Source: Phycisphaerae bacterium (GTDB taxonomy: Bacteria; Chloroflexota; Anaerolineae; 4572-78; J111). From it: 64,000 nt of DNA. Shown here in pieces: positions 1 through 8,320 of this stretch. A program made the translations under genes and the position numbers. The stretch covers positions 62,001 to 126,000 of the forward strand of contig JANQQF010000126.1 of assembly GCA_028285035.1 (NCBI GenBank), given 5' to 3'. The notes below the pieces were generated by a model. That model saw only the letters and a program-made list of their open reading frames with translations, searched no databases and was not told where the DNA came from. Positions within the stretch are counted from its first letter, which is position 1; every line of letters begins with the position of its first letter.

Positions 1-897
1 ACCCCAGGGCTAGGTTATCGCGTGGTTGGGTTTGTATCAGATGATACAACAGCAAAGGCCGTACAAAGTTGTCCAGTTTTAGGTATGACTGATGATATAC
101 CTAGCTTGGTCGAAACGGAGCAGATCAATGAGGTTATCATAGCGATGCCCGAGGCAACCCACCATGAAATTCTAAAGATTGTGGGTAAGTGTGATCACGG
201 ACGAGTATCAGTAAAAGTATTTCCTGATGTATTTCAAATAATGGCAAGTGAGGTGTCAATTGGTGATCTTGCTGGCTTACCTTTATTAACAGTAGGGAAT
301 AGGGCTTTACGAGGTTGGCGCTTAACCGTCAAACGTCTAATGGATGTTGTACTCAGCGCAATTGCTTTGGTCTTAATATCTCCATTTATGATGCTTATTG
401 CTTTTTTGATAAAGCTTGATTCTGCAGGTCCAGTCTTTTTTGCTCAAGAGCGAATGGGGTTAGATGGTAAACGTTTCATGATGTTAAAATTCAGATCAAT
501 GCGGGTTGATGCAGAGAAGGAAACCGGGCCTGTATGGACAACTGCGGATGACAATCGTCGAACTCGATTGGGTACATTTATACGTCGCTTTTCAATTGAT
601 GAATTACCACAACTCATCAATGTTATCCTTGGTGACATGAGTCTCGTTGGGCCAAGACCAGAACGTCCCGTTTTTGTAGAGCAGTTTGAAAAAACGATTC
701 CGCGTTATATGCACCGTCATCGAGAAAAAGCTGGTATCACTGGCTGGGCTCAGATTAATGGATTACGAGGTGACACATCAATCATTGAGCGGACCAAATA
801 TGATCTGTGGTATATTGAAAATTGGTCAGTCAAGCTCGACATTAGTATCTTAATTAGGACAGTTGTCAATATATTTTCAGACAGTCAAGCCTATTGA
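1..897 (+). CDS. Polyprenyl-phosphate sugar-1-phosphate transferase (5' end outside window)
   Basis: The reading frame is open from base 1, so the true start lies upstream; about 298 codons are visible. The first third resembles the nucleotide-binding-like domain found before WcaJ-type transferases. The C-terminal two thirds is a bacterial sugar transferase domain: a membrane segment after KRLMDVVLS, then the family motifs KFRSM, DELPQLINV, MSLVGPRPE and the GITGWAQI block. Known members transfer a sugar phosphate from UDP-sugar to undecaprenyl phosphate at the inner membrane, the first step of exopolysaccharide assembly. The exact sugar cannot be read from sequence. The missing N-terminus would probably hold four more membrane segments. 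Confidence 0.93.
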   Translation, partial: TPGLGYRVVGFVSDDTTAKAVQSCPVLGMTDDIPSLVETEQINEVIIAMPEATHHEILKIVGKCDHGRVSVKVFPDVFQIMASEVSIGDLAGLPLLTVGNRALRGWRLTVKRLMDVVLSAIALVLISPFMMLIAFLIKLDSAGPVFFAQERMGLDGKRFMMLKFRSMRVDAEKETGPVWTTADDNRRTRLGTFIRRFSIDELPQLINVILGDMSLVGPRPERPVFVEQFEKTIPRYMHRHREKAGITGWAQINGLRGDTSIIERTKYDLWYIENWSVKLDISILIRTVVNIFSDSQAY

Positions 898-940
898 GAT
901 TATTGATTAGAGTCTCCTCATTAGAAAAACAGTTGATATT

Positions 941-960
941 ATTGTTTCACGTGAAACAAT
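941..960. promoter_or_regulatory. parS centromere site
   Basis: A 20-bp perfect palindrome whose core TGTTTCACGTGAAACA (943-958) is an exact match to the bacterial parS consensus bound by ParB. It lies in the 114-bp space between the sugar transferase and the methyltransferase, about 2.3 kb from dnaN. parS sites cluster near chromosomal origins, which agrees with dnaN, dnaA and the DnaA boxes in this window. No parA or parB gene is present here. I saw no second full site in the window. Confidence 0.93.
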
Positions 961-1011
961 TGGTAAAAATCAATTCGTAGCATCACCGCTTGATGCCTGA
1001 AAGGAAAAACG

Positions 1012-1911
1012 TTGCCACAAATCTGTGACTACGAGGGTAGTAAATATCGCACCGAATTTTGGGAAGGTCAAAATCGAGAATACGAGGACCGTGTTGAGCG
1101 AGTGGCCATGAAAAACATGCTGCCATCAACTGGTAAACACATTATCGAAATTGGGGCCGGCTTCGGTCGGTTAGCTGACTTATATAAAGGCTACGAACAA
1201 ATCATTTTGGTTGACTATGCACGAACTCAACTAGAAGAAGCGCAAGATTATCTAAAGCAGGATAACAGATTCATTTTCGTGGTTGCTGATATTTATGATT
1301 TGCCATTTGTAAATCACCTTTTTGATACGCTTACAATGGTAAGAGTAATGCATCACTTAACAAACGTTCCCGATGCTTTGCAGGAACTCCATCGAATTAT
1401 TATGCCAAACGGCACTGCAGTCATTGAGCACGCCAGCAAATTTCATTTAAAGTCAATTGCCCGCTGGCTATTGGGTCGTCAAGATTGGAATCCATTCGAC
1501 CGTGATCCTGTTGAATTTGTGGAACTCAATTTTGATTTTCATCCAGCCTGGATGAGAGAACAATTTAAACTGGCTGGTTTTGATCTTCAAAATATCAGAA
1601 CTTTATCACACTATCGTGTTGATATTTTGAAACGATTAGTCCCGACCAATATCCTTGTTCAACTTGATGGTCTGGCTCAACCAACAGGTCAGTGGTGGCA
1701 ACTCACGCCAAGTATATTTCTCCAAGCCCACGCACAAAAAAATTCATCACTGAAGCCTTCTGGCTTTTTTCAGTGCCCTCGCTGTAAAGCGCCACTACCT
1801 GAAATTCTGTTGTCAAACTCAAATAGCTCTGAACAGGTTTTCAATTGTAATAATTGTCAGGCTGGTTGGCTATTTAAGGATGGGATTTATGACTTCAAGA
1901 ATCCAATCTGA
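1012..1911 (+). CDS. Class I SAM-dependent methyltransferase with C-terminal Zn-ribbon-like segment
   Basis: Starts with TTG preceded by AAAGGAAAAA at a suitable distance; 299 residues. The methyltransferase fold shows the SAM-binding motif IIEIGAGFGRLADL near residue 45 and an acidic motif VADIYDLPF near 95, as in the UbiE/Methyltransf_11 group. The last 50 residues hold two Cys pairs (CPRCKAP and CNNCQAG), resembling a Trm112-type zinc ribbon. The substrate is unknown. Its position after a sugar transferase suggests, weakly, a role in polysaccharide or lipid modification. It is transcribed away from the parS site. Confidence 0.8.
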   Translation: MPQICDYEGSKYRTEFWEGQNREYEDRVERVAMKNMLPSTGKHIIEIGAGFGRLADLYKGYEQIILVDYARTQLEEAQDYLKQDNRFIFVVADIYDLPFVNHLFDTLTMVRVMHHLTNVPDALQELHRIIMPNGTAVIEHASKFHLKSIARWLLGRQDWNPFDRDPVEFVELNFDFHPAWMREQFKLAGFDLQNIRTLSHYRVDILKRLVPTNILVQLDGLAQPTGQWWQLTPSIFLQAHAQKNSSLKPSGFFQCPRCKAPLPEILLSNSNSSEQVFNCNNCQAGWLFKDGIYDFKNPI

Positions 1912-2014
1912 TAAAAATCACCGCTCTCAAAATTTGCCTTACCATATTTAGTAATCTCAAAACTACTGCCTTCAGCCTTATCTCCTAATACTTATCTATA
2001 TTGTGAATCTTATG

Positions 2015-2042
2015 TTGTTGTGTTATCATAGAATGACATAAT
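2015..2042 (+). promoter_or_regulatory. Predicted sigma-70 promoter of the surface protein gene
   Basis: TTGTTG at 2015-2020 and CATAAT at 2037-2042 with a 16-bp spacer, about 45 bp before the start at 2088. Read by eye; moderate match only. Confidence 0.45.
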
Positions 2043-2087
2043 ATCGTTAAGTAATTACCCCTATGCAAATATAAAGGGAGTCCAACA

Positions 2088-3005
2088 ATGAAATCACTCA
2101 AAAAACTTTTGGCATTTGTTGCAATGTTATCAATTCTAATATTGCTCACCCTCTCAATGACAGGTTTTCGATGGGAAGATGATTTAAATACATACAATGA
2201 TTTTAATCGGGGAGGCGGTGGTGGTGAGGTTGATGTTGAGCCAACCGATGTTATAAAAAATGGTGGATTTGAGCTTCGTGATCCTGATGTTGAAAAAGGC
2301 ATTGCCCAGTACTGGGGACGTTACAGTAATGGACGAGCTCATTTTGGTTGGTATGATGACACCTGGAATGAGGTGGTTTATGAGGGCGAGCATGCCCAGC
2401 TCATGGAAATCAAAGAGATTTATGCTAATGACTTTGACCGGATTATCGCAATATATCAGACCATAGAAAATTTGGTTCCAAACGCTACCTATGATCTAAC
2501 ACTCTATGCAATGATGCGAAGTGATGCGCGTATTGAATTTCGAAACAACAATGATTATGAAATGAGTTGGGGTATTGACCAACTTGGGCAAGAAAGCATC
2601 TCTAGCATTGACACCTGGCATGTTATGCCCCTAACAGAGCAATCTCATCTTGGTTCAGCCAATCCCAATGAAGATGATGATGAGCCTCTTTTCTATGAAA
2701 TGATCACTGGTACAATTATTACCACAGACACAGACACAGTGACCCTCTACATTCGAGGCGTAAAAAGATACCCATTTGAAACTGAAATTCTTTTTGATGT
2801 TGATAATGTGAGCCTCGTTGGGCCTCGCCCTTCGGCCAGTACAGCATCTACTACCGAAACCACCGAAACTGTCGAGGCTAATTTACCAGACTCAGGCGCA
2901 ACGCTACCACGACAAATAACACCAGGTTCTGTAATTTTAGGAGGAATAGTCCTAGTTCTTCTAGGAGCCAGCGCAGCTGTTAGTGTTTTATTCAGGAAAC
3001 GCTAA
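2088..3005 (+). CDS. Secreted cell-surface protein with NGGFE carbohydrate-binding-like domain and LPDSG anchor
   Basis: A GGGAG ribosome site precedes the ATG; 305 residues. An N-terminal signal or membrane segment (about residues 5-27) is followed by a Gly-rich stretch and a beta-rich domain that opens with NGGFEL, the usual beginning of CBM4/9-like jelly-roll modules. A Thr/Ser/Glu spacer follows, then LPDSGA, a hydrophobic stretch (about 280-300) and the basic end RKR. That tail has the layout of a sortase sorting signal (LPxTG-like with Ser for Thr). Function unknown; probably anchored outside the cell. A terminator-like hairpin follows. Confidence 0.75.
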   Translation: MKSLKKLLAFVAMLSILILLTLSMTGFRWEDDLNTYNDFNRGGGGGEVDVEPTDVIKNGGFELRDPDVEKGIAQYWGRYSNGRAHFGWYDDTWNEVVYEGEHAQLMEIKEIYANDFDRIIAIYQTIENLVPNATYDLTLYAMMRSDARIEFRNNNDYEMSWGIDQLGQESISSIDTWHVMPLTEQSHLGSANPNEDDDEPLFYEMITGTIITTDTDTVTLYIRGVKRYPFETEILFDVDNVSLVGPRPSASTASTTETTETVEANLPDSGATLPRQITPGSVILGGIVLVLLGASAAVSVLFRKR

Positions 3006-3080
3006 TCATACGTAGATACGATTGTTAAAAATTTGTTAAATAGGAAGGATAACTTTAGGAGTTATCAACAGGTTATACCC

Positions 3081-3115
3081 AAAAGTCTAGATATTGTATC
3101 TAGGCTTTTTGTTTT
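3081..3115 (+). terminator. Rho-independent terminator after the surface protein gene
   Basis: Stem AAAAGTCTAGATA / TATCTAGGCTTTT with a 3-nt loop and one G-T pair, followed by a T-rich run. It separates the surface protein gene from dnaN. Confidence 0.8.
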
Positions 3116-3183
3116 ACTTATATCATAAGCTTTCCTATTACAGATCAAATGTTCTAGAATTATATATCTCAGCAACTTCCCTC

Positions 3184-3212
3184 TTGTCCTCTTCCACAAA
3201 ATATAGTATACT
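3184..3212 (+). promoter_or_regulatory. Predicted dnaN promoter
   Basis: TTGTCC (3184-3189) and TATACT (3207-3212) with a 17-bp spacer. The expected start of transcription is about 70 bases before the dnaN start codon. Confidence 0.6.
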
Positions 3213-3290
3213 GTTCGTTACTTACCACTAGGGGTGGGTTTTAGTCTAATAAATCCGTGCTAGCTAATTTGCTAACCAAGGGGGTTGGTT

Positions 3291-4439
3291 GTGAAGATTT
3301 CATGCTTACAAGAAAATTTGGCAAAAGGCTTAAGTACTGTTGGACGCGCTGTGGCCAGTCGAAGTACTTTGCCAGTATTGTCGAATGTTATGCTGACAAC
3401 TGATAATGGACACCTCAAATTATCCGCAACAAATTTGGAAATCGGTGTTAATTGCTGGATCGGGGCAAAAATCGAAGAAGAAGGGGCTATTACAGTCCCA
3501 GCTCGGTTGCTCAGTGAATTTGTCAACTCGCTTCCAGCGGAACGAATTGATATGGTATTAGAGGAAGAGTCCCAAACGCTTAACCTAAGATGTGCTCGCT
3601 TCGAATCAAATATAAAAGGCATTGATGCTCAGGAATTCCCCCTTATTCCTACAGCAGATGATGCATCAGATGAAGAGATCATCCGTTTAGACCCAGTCTC
3701 ACTTCGAACAATGATTGATCAAGTTGTGTTTGCCGCAGCCACAGATGAAAGTCGCCCTATATTAACCGGTGTGTTACTACGAATCGAGAATGGCAATTTG
3801 ATCTTGGCAGCAGCGGATGGATTCCGCCTGTCCGTAAAGTCAACCGAGATTAGTTCAAACGGAATGGATGTTGTAGAAGTAATTATTCCCGGTCGGGCCC
3901 TGACTGAGTTATCTCGAATTATTGGTGATCAGGAAGAGCCTGTCAGCGTCATCATTGTTCCGGATCGAAAACAAATTCTGTTCCACCTAGAAGGTGTTGA
4001 TCTCGTATCCCAGATGATTGAAGGTAAATTCCCAGATTACAATCAAATCATCCCAGGTGCCTTTACCACCCGAAGTGTCCTTAATACAGCCAACTTCTTA
4101 AAAGCTGCCCGTGTCTCACACCTATTTGCCCGCGATTCAGCCCACATCGTCAAACTGGAAATTACGCCTAGCGGGGATGAGTTACTCAATGGCCGAATTA
4201 CCCTGATGGCTACCAGTGCTGAACTCGGAGATAACGTGGCTGATGTTGATGCGACAATTGAAGGGAATCCGCTAGAAGTTGCATTTAATGCAAAATTCCT
4301 CATTGACGTACTATCTGTGATTGATAGCCCGCAAGTGGCCCTCGAAACAACCGAGTCCTCAAATCCCGGCGTTTTACGTCCAATAGGTGATGAGAATTTC
4401 ACACATGTTATTATGCCGATGCATATTTCAAAAAGTTAA
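3291..4439 (+). CDS. dnaN: DNA polymerase III beta subunit (sliding clamp)
   Basis: 382 residues with the three-domain clamp pattern: MKISCLQENLAKGL at the N-terminus, the TLPVLSNV block near 30, the ATDESRPILTGVLL block near 150 and a C-terminus ending HVIMPMHISKS. The clamp encircles DNA and tethers the replicative polymerase. I chose GTG at 3291 because AGGGGG (3279-3284) lies 6 bases upstream; the in-frame TTG at 3285 touches that site and is unlikely. It is monocistronic, with its own promoter and terminator, and is about 29 kb from dnaA. Confidence 0.97.
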   Translation: MKISCLQENLAKGLSTVGRAVASRSTLPVLSNVMLTTDNGHLKLSATNLEIGVNCWIGAKIEEEGAITVPARLLSEFVNSLPAERIDMVLEEESQTLNLRCARFESNIKGIDAQEFPLIPTADDASDEEIIRLDPVSLRTMIDQVVFAAATDESRPILTGVLLRIENGNLILAAADGFRLSVKSTEISSNGMDVVEVIIPGRALTELSRIIGDQEEPVSVIIVPDRKQILFHLEGVDLVSQMIEGKFPDYNQIIPGAFTTRSVLNTANFLKAARVSHLFARDSAHIVKLEITPSGDELLNGRITLMATSAELGDNVADVDATIEGNPLEVAFNAKFLIDVLSVIDSPQVALETTESSNPGVLRPIGDENFTHVIMPMHISKS

Positions 4440-4454
4440 AGTTAGTAGAGAACT

Positions 4455-4493
4455 AAAAAAGGCGATGGGATTTTTACCCATCGCCTTTTTTAT
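4455..4493. terminator. dnaN terminator
   Basis: GGCGATGGG / CCCATCGCC stem with a 7-nt loop, flanked by A-tract and T-tract, so it could work in both directions. Confidence 0.9.
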
Positions 4494-4497
4494 TACT

Positions 4498-4608
4498 AGG
4501 ACTTACGCAGAATAGTGATAAACTGTCGGTTGAGCTTGTCGAAACCAAACATTTTGGTCCACAAAATGTTATTTTCGACAGGCTCAATCAACGTTTTGCA
4601 TAAGCCCT
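4498..4608. mobile_element. MITE-like palindromic element, about 111 bp
   Basis: The whole element folds on itself. Terminal inverted repeats AGGACTTACGCAGAA and AGGGCTTATGCAAAA (12 of 15 matches), inner repeats TTGAGCTTGTCGAAA against TTGAGCCTGTCGAAA (14 of 15), and a central AACATTTTG / CAAAATGTT hairpin. The ends resemble those of the IS at 37604-38647 (AGGAGTTACGCATAAA). It carries no gene and sits between the dnaN terminator and the 3' end of the PAP2 gene. No clear target duplication was found. Confidence 0.65.
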
Positions 4609-4627
4609 AACTACGCAACAGTAATCC

Positions 4628-5275
4628 TTACCTTGCCACAAACAATATCCCATACGCAAAAATAAAGGCAATAAGCGCACCAACAAAGCAACCGTAGATG
4701 ACTTGTAAGGGCGTATGACGATTGAGGCGAATTCGTGACCAGCCAACGATAGGTACCATTAGTAAAACAGGCAAAGCATACGTAATTCCGCTAACCAGAA
4801 GGGTTGCTGTACCTGCAGCTGTAATTGTTGCTGCATGAAAACTTATTTTCCAGAATAGGGTAACGATCGTCAACACAATAACCAAGGTTGTTATTGATAA
4901 AAGTAAAATATCCACAATGGGTGGGGCATTCAAATAGCGGGTCAATACAATACAGATAAACAGCCAAACGATGAGGACAGCCAAGGGACGTAGCCGGGTT
5001 TCACGATCAGGCATGTAAATATCTTTGATAAAGCCTTTGCGAGACAACCAGACCACATAAAAAAATGGAGGAATAAAAATAAAGGGAATCAGCCAGGATG
5101 TCCATCGTAAGGTTTCCATTGGATCCCGGCCATAATTGACCGCAAGGAGAAAAAAGAAGATTATACCCACAATATGAGGACTAATAATGTGAGATACCAA
5201 CCTCGCGATCGCTTCATCGTGATCTTTGATGAATTGCCAACTGGCTCTAATGGGAAAAAGAATTGGACGGACCAT
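4628..5275 (-). CDS. PAP2-family membrane phosphatase
   Basis: 215 residues with about five to six hydrophobic segments. The PAP2 signature is recognisable in its three parts: DRETRLRP near residue 90, KISFHAA near 145 and SRIRLNRHTPLQV near 180, where the two His residues and the Arg are the family's catalytic positions. Motif 1 is divergent, which lowers certainty about activity. Family members remove phosphate from lipid phosphates such as undecaprenyl pyrophosphate or phosphatidic acid. The gene stands alone, convergent with dnaN. Confidence 0.75.
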   Translation of the reverse strand: MVRPILFPIRASWQFIKDHDEAIARLVSHIISPHIVGIIFFFLLAVNYGRDPMETLRWTSWLIPFIFIPPFFYVVWLSRKGFIKDIYMPDRETRLRPLAVLIVWLFICIVLTRYLNAPPIVDILLLSITTLVIVLTIVTLFWKISFHAATITAAGTATLLVSGITYALPVLLMVPIVGWSRIRLNRHTPLQVIYGCFVGALIAFIFAYGILFVAR

Positions 5276-5398
5276 CTGCTCCCCCTATTAATTGGTTGAT
5301 TTTTTGTAACCGATAAATATAAGCTGGTGAATATTAAAATGTGCATTTTTTGGGAGAAAATTACAATACTCCCCTTAGTTTGACCAACTCAATTGTAG

Positions 5399-5455
5399 GT
5401 GACTCGATCTTCCCCGTCAAGCTGAGGATAGTCCTACAAAACAGAATCGAGTCAC
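5399..5455. repeat. Inverted repeat with internal hairpin
   Basis: GTGACTCGAT (5399-5408) and ATCGAGTCAC (5446-5455) are exact 10-bp inverted repeats, with a small AGGA/TCCT hairpin inside. They lie between the pdxS terminator and the PAP2 start. The function is unknown; they could structure the PAP2 leader transcript. Confidence 0.5.
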
Positions 5456-5466
5456 AACAAATAAAA

Positions 5467-5493
5467 AAGGGGTAGAATTTAATCTACCCCTAA
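5467..5493 (-). terminator. pdxS operon terminator
   Basis: GGGGTAGA / TCTACCCC stem read leftwards, followed on the minus strand by a run of T (the A-tract at 5461-5469). It ends the leftward operon that starts near 10.85 kb. Confidence 0.8.
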
Positions 5494-5511
5494 ATTATCA
5501 CTCTATCTGAA

Positions 5512-6429
5512 TTACCAACCTCGTTCAGCCAGTAGCTCGCCTTGGGGTAAGCTACTTACATTAATCCCAACCATTGGCTCCCCTAGGTTTTTACTCACAT
5601 CAGCCAAGATTTCAGGGTTATTGTAGTGAGTCACAGCCTCTACAATTGCTTTGGCACGTTTTGCTGGATTACCACTCTTAAAGATACCACTACCAACAAA
5701 AACACCATCAACGCCGAGTTGCATCATCAAAGCAGCATCTGCAGGTGTTGCTACCCCACCAGCAGCGAAGTTTACAACAGGCATTCGACCTAATTCTTTG
5801 GTTTCTTTGACCAAATCATAAGGTGCACCAATCTCTTTGGCATATGTCATCAGTTCTTCATCAGGCATATTTTGCAGCCGACGAATATCACCCAAAACCG
5901 TACGCGCGTGACGGACAGCCTCGACGACGTCACCCGTACCAGCCTCACCTTTTGTCCGGATCATTGCCGCCCCTTCACCAATCCGGCGTAAGGCTTCACC
6001 TAAGTTACGACAGCCACAAACAAATGGAATTTTAAAGGGATGTTTATTGATGTGATAGGTTTCATCGGCAGGGGTTAATACTTCACTCTCATCGACATAA
6101 TCTACCCCAATGGCTTCCAGAACTTGGGCTTCAACAAAATGTCCGATCCGAGCTTTAGCCATAACCGGAATTGACACGGCCTCAATGATGCCCTGAATCA
6201 TCTCAGGATCACTCATTCGCGCAACCCCACCATCTTTACGAATGTCAGCGGGAACACGCTCCAAAGCCATAACAGCACAAGCTCCAGCCTCTTCTGCAAT
6301 TTTGGCCTGCTCTGGGGTCACCACATCCATAATTACCCCGCCCTTAAGCATTTGGGCTAAGCCAACCTTTACCCGCCACGTGCCCTTTTCGGTGCCGTTT
6401 GTACTTACACTACCATTTTGAGTTGTCAT
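5512..6429 (-). CDS. pdxS: Pyridoxal 5'-phosphate synthase lyase subunit PdxS
   Basis: 305 residues, the normal PdxS length. PdxS condenses ribose 5-phosphate, glyceraldehyde 3-phosphate and ammonia to PLP, with ammonia supplied by PdxT. Hallmarks are [13 protein letters not shown] near the start, [12 protein letters not shown], the lysine-bearing [19 protein letters not shown] and [18 protein letters not shown] lies 8 bases before the ATG at 6429 but only 2 before the one at 6435, so the former is preferred. No pdxT is seen in the window. It is the last gene of a leftward cluster led by a MocR/PdxR-like regulator. Confidence 0.97.
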   Translation of the reverse strand: MTTQNGSVSTNGTEKGTWRVKVGLAQMLKGGVIMDVVTPEQAKIAEEAGACAVMALERVPADIRKDGGVARMSDPEMIQGIIEAVSIPVMAKARIGHFVEAQVLEAIGVDYVDESEVLTPADETYHINKHPFKIPFVCGCRNLGEALRRIGEGAAMIRTKGEAGTGDVVEAVRHARTVLGDIRRLQNMPDEELMTYAKEIGAPYDLVKETKELGRMPVVNFAAGGVATPADAALMMQLGVDGVFVGSGIFKSGNPAKRAKAIVEAVTHYNNPEILADVSKNLGEPMVGINVSSLPQGELLAERGW

Positions 6430-6458
6430 TTTCATTACTCCTAAAATTATAATTTAGA

Positions 6459-6773
6459 TCATTCCTGGACTTTATCTTTAGCCAGAGGGTGATCTTTATG
6501 TACCTCTAAAACTTTTTTATAGATATCCAAGGCTTTTTCATTTTCACCTTGTTGTTCTAGCTTTGCCGCAAACACACATGCGTCATCTGGCTTCATCCCT
6601 TCAGGGGTCATCTTACCGCCGAGCATGTAGCAAAACGCCTTGTAGCCCACTTTGGGGCCATCCTTGGCAACTAACTTACGAATTTGGTCAATTGTGTCGG
6701 CCTGATTCATCTCGGTTTCGACACGTTTGAGATCATCGTAGGATGCTACGGGTGAATACGCTTTTTTCGCCAT
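6459..6773 (-). CDS. Small helical protein of unknown function (TPR-like tail)
   Basis: 104 residues, acidic-basic mixed, without signal or membrane segment. The C-terminal 40 residues (AAKLEQQGENEKALDIYKK) look like a single TPR-type helical pair. I do not recognise the family. It lies 29 bp upstream of pdxS and 27 bp downstream of the cupin gene on the same strand, so it is probably co-transcribed with them. Confidence 0.65.
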   Translation of the reverse strand: MAKKAYSPVASYDDLKRVETEMNQADTIDQIRKLVAKDGPKVGYKAFCYMLGGKMTPEGMKPDDACVFAAKLEQQGENEKALDIYKKVLEVHKDHPLAKDKVQE

Positions 6774-6800
6774 ACTTTCTCCCTCTCAATTGCTTAAACC

Positions 6801-7136
6801 TTAATCATTTAGAAAATCTTCACGAGGTGGGCTAAACACCTCAACCATAACTGAGTCTTCAATCATCGTTACAGAATGAGGCAAGTGTCCAGGAATGTAG
6901 ACCAACTCACCCGGCCCCATCTGACGTTTGGTTCCATCAATGTCAAATTCTACCTTGCCTGAAACCACGTGGCTGATTTGCTCATGATGGTGTTGGTGCA
7001 TCGGGACAACCACACCTTTATCCATTGACAACTGGACCGACATCACATTTTCACCAGTCACCAATCGCCGTCGAATACCCGGTCCAGGCTCTACTACGGG
7101 CATATCATCCCATTTTTGAAAATTTGCTTCTGCCAT
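6801..7136 (-). CDS. Single-domain cupin protein
   Basis: 111 residues. Cupin motif 1 is HQHHHEQISHVVSGKVEF near residue 45, with His ligands and Glu, and motif 2 is PGHLPHSV near 83, so the metal-binding set looks complete. Small cupins of this type bind or isomerise small molecules; the substrate cannot be told. It is embedded in the pdxS cluster between the SAF-domain protein and the TPR-like protein. Confidence 0.85.
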   Translation of the reverse strand: MAEANFQKWDDMPVVEPGPGIRRRLVTGENVMSVQLSMDKGVVVPMHQHHHEQISHVVSGKVEFDIDGTKRQMGPGELVYIPGHLPHSVTMIEDSVMVEVFSPPREDFLND

Positions 7137-7169
7137 AATACCTTCTCCCTTGAAATATAAAATTCACAA

Positions 7170-8309
7170 TCAGGACGGCTCCCCGTAAGCTTCGCGGAAC
7201 AATTCCTGACCTGTTTCAAAATTTACCAAGTAGCGATACCCTGCTTTGCTGGCAAACGAAAGTGTATCATCCGTAAGCAAGCCAATCTCATACACCATCC
7301 CCTCGGCAGGAAAGCACCATTTTTGCTGACCATCGGAGGCAAATATGGCGCATAGACTTTGATCACCTGATCGCCAAAAAAGGAGATGATTATTCAAAAT
7401 TGTCAGATTAGCTGCTTCATTAATCCTATAAATACTGGCGTAGCTCCATTGCACTTCTCCGGTATCACCATTGAGGGCAGTTAGTTGCCTACTTTGATGC
7501 CAGAAATAAATCGTATCATCATTCAAAATCATAGAATCCATCAACACACCATCAGCTTGATAGTGCCAGTGATTTCGTCCCATCAAATCATCGCCAAAGA
7601 TGAAGGGGGTATCAGAGTCGGACCAAGTTCTGGCACTATCTTCAGGATAAGTACAAATTTGGATTCCCGTTGAGGTTATATTTTCTTTAACACACGCACT
7701 ATCATTATAACGGTCAGGCGTGTTCAATATATCCCAATGTGTAAAGGGAGTAATCTCATCATAGACAAGCATCTGTGATACAAGAGGTTGACCCTGAAAT
7801 ATTTCTACTGCCGCTACATTGCCAATTACCTTTGAAATATCAAAAACAACAGTAGGCGGTGGGCTAGTTCTCGGCCAATTACGAATACCAACCATCTCTG
7901 AAGTAATTTTTGTTCCCGTTGAGATGGGCTGAAGGGCTACAATTAGATCCTCCAGCTGAAGTGGCTCATCATACACAAGCATATCTGACACAATTGGTTG
8001 CCCTTGAAATATCTGTACAGTTGTGAAGTTACCAACAGCTATTGAAATATCTGCAATAGCCTTGGGAGGAGAATGATAAAACTGACGCGTTCCAACCATC
8101 TCTGAAGTAATTCTTGTACCACGAGAGAGAGGCTGAAGTGCAACAACAACTTCAGTGAAAGCGGGAATTGGGAGCATATCCTGGCTCTTAACTGAGGTAT
8201 TCGATAGTCGTTCGAGTGATCCCTCAAAAAAAATCACACTTCCAATAATCCCGATTAACCCAATGAGTACTAAAATCGATAAGGAAATTAATAGTTGTCG
8301 TCGTCGCAT
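7170..8309 (-). CDS. Membrane-anchored protein with two SAF (CpaB-like) domains and a PQQ-like propeller segment
   Basis: 379 residues; AAGGA lies 7 bases before the ATG. One N-terminal membrane segment (about 5-28) precedes two near-identical modules (about 52-115 and 120-185). Each has the form VVALQP(L/I)S.GT.ITSEMVG...IFQGQP(I/L)VS.MLVYDE, typical of the SAF domain in CpaB/RcpC pilus proteins. Residues 215-375 contain PQQ-type blade repeats such as LTALNGDTGEVQW and IFASDGQQKWCF. Function unknown. The duplicated modules point to a recent internal tandem duplication. It is 11 bp from the metallophosphoesterase gene and in the pdxS cluster. Confidence 0.72.
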   Translation of the reverse strand: MRRRQLLISLSILVLIGLIGIIGSVIFFEGSLERLSNTSVKSQDMLPIPAFTEVVVALQPLSRGTRITSEMVGTRQFYHSPPKAIADISIAVGNFTTVQIFQGQPIVSDMLVYDEPLQLEDLIVALQPISTGTKITSEMVGIRNWPRTSPPPTVVFDISKVIGNVAAVEIFQGQPLVSQMLVYDEITPFTHWDILNTPDRYNDSACVKENITSTGIQICTYPEDSARTWSDSDTPFIFGDDLMGRNHWHYQADGVLMDSMILNDDTIYFWHQSRQLTALNGDTGEVQWSYASIYRINEAANLTILNNHLLFWRSGDQSLCAIFASDGQQKWCFPAEGMVYEIGLLTDDTLSFASKAGYRYLVNFETGQELFREAYGEPS

Positions 8310-8320
8310 CTTTCAATCCT

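Noticed and set aside
1985..2302. Open frame on the minus strand over the surface protein start
   Set aside because: Overlaps the signal peptide region of a better supported gene and has no recognisable motif.
5466..5511. Possible riboswitch near pdxS
   Set aside because: The hairpin lies downstream of pdxS and is a terminator; no riboswitch would act there.
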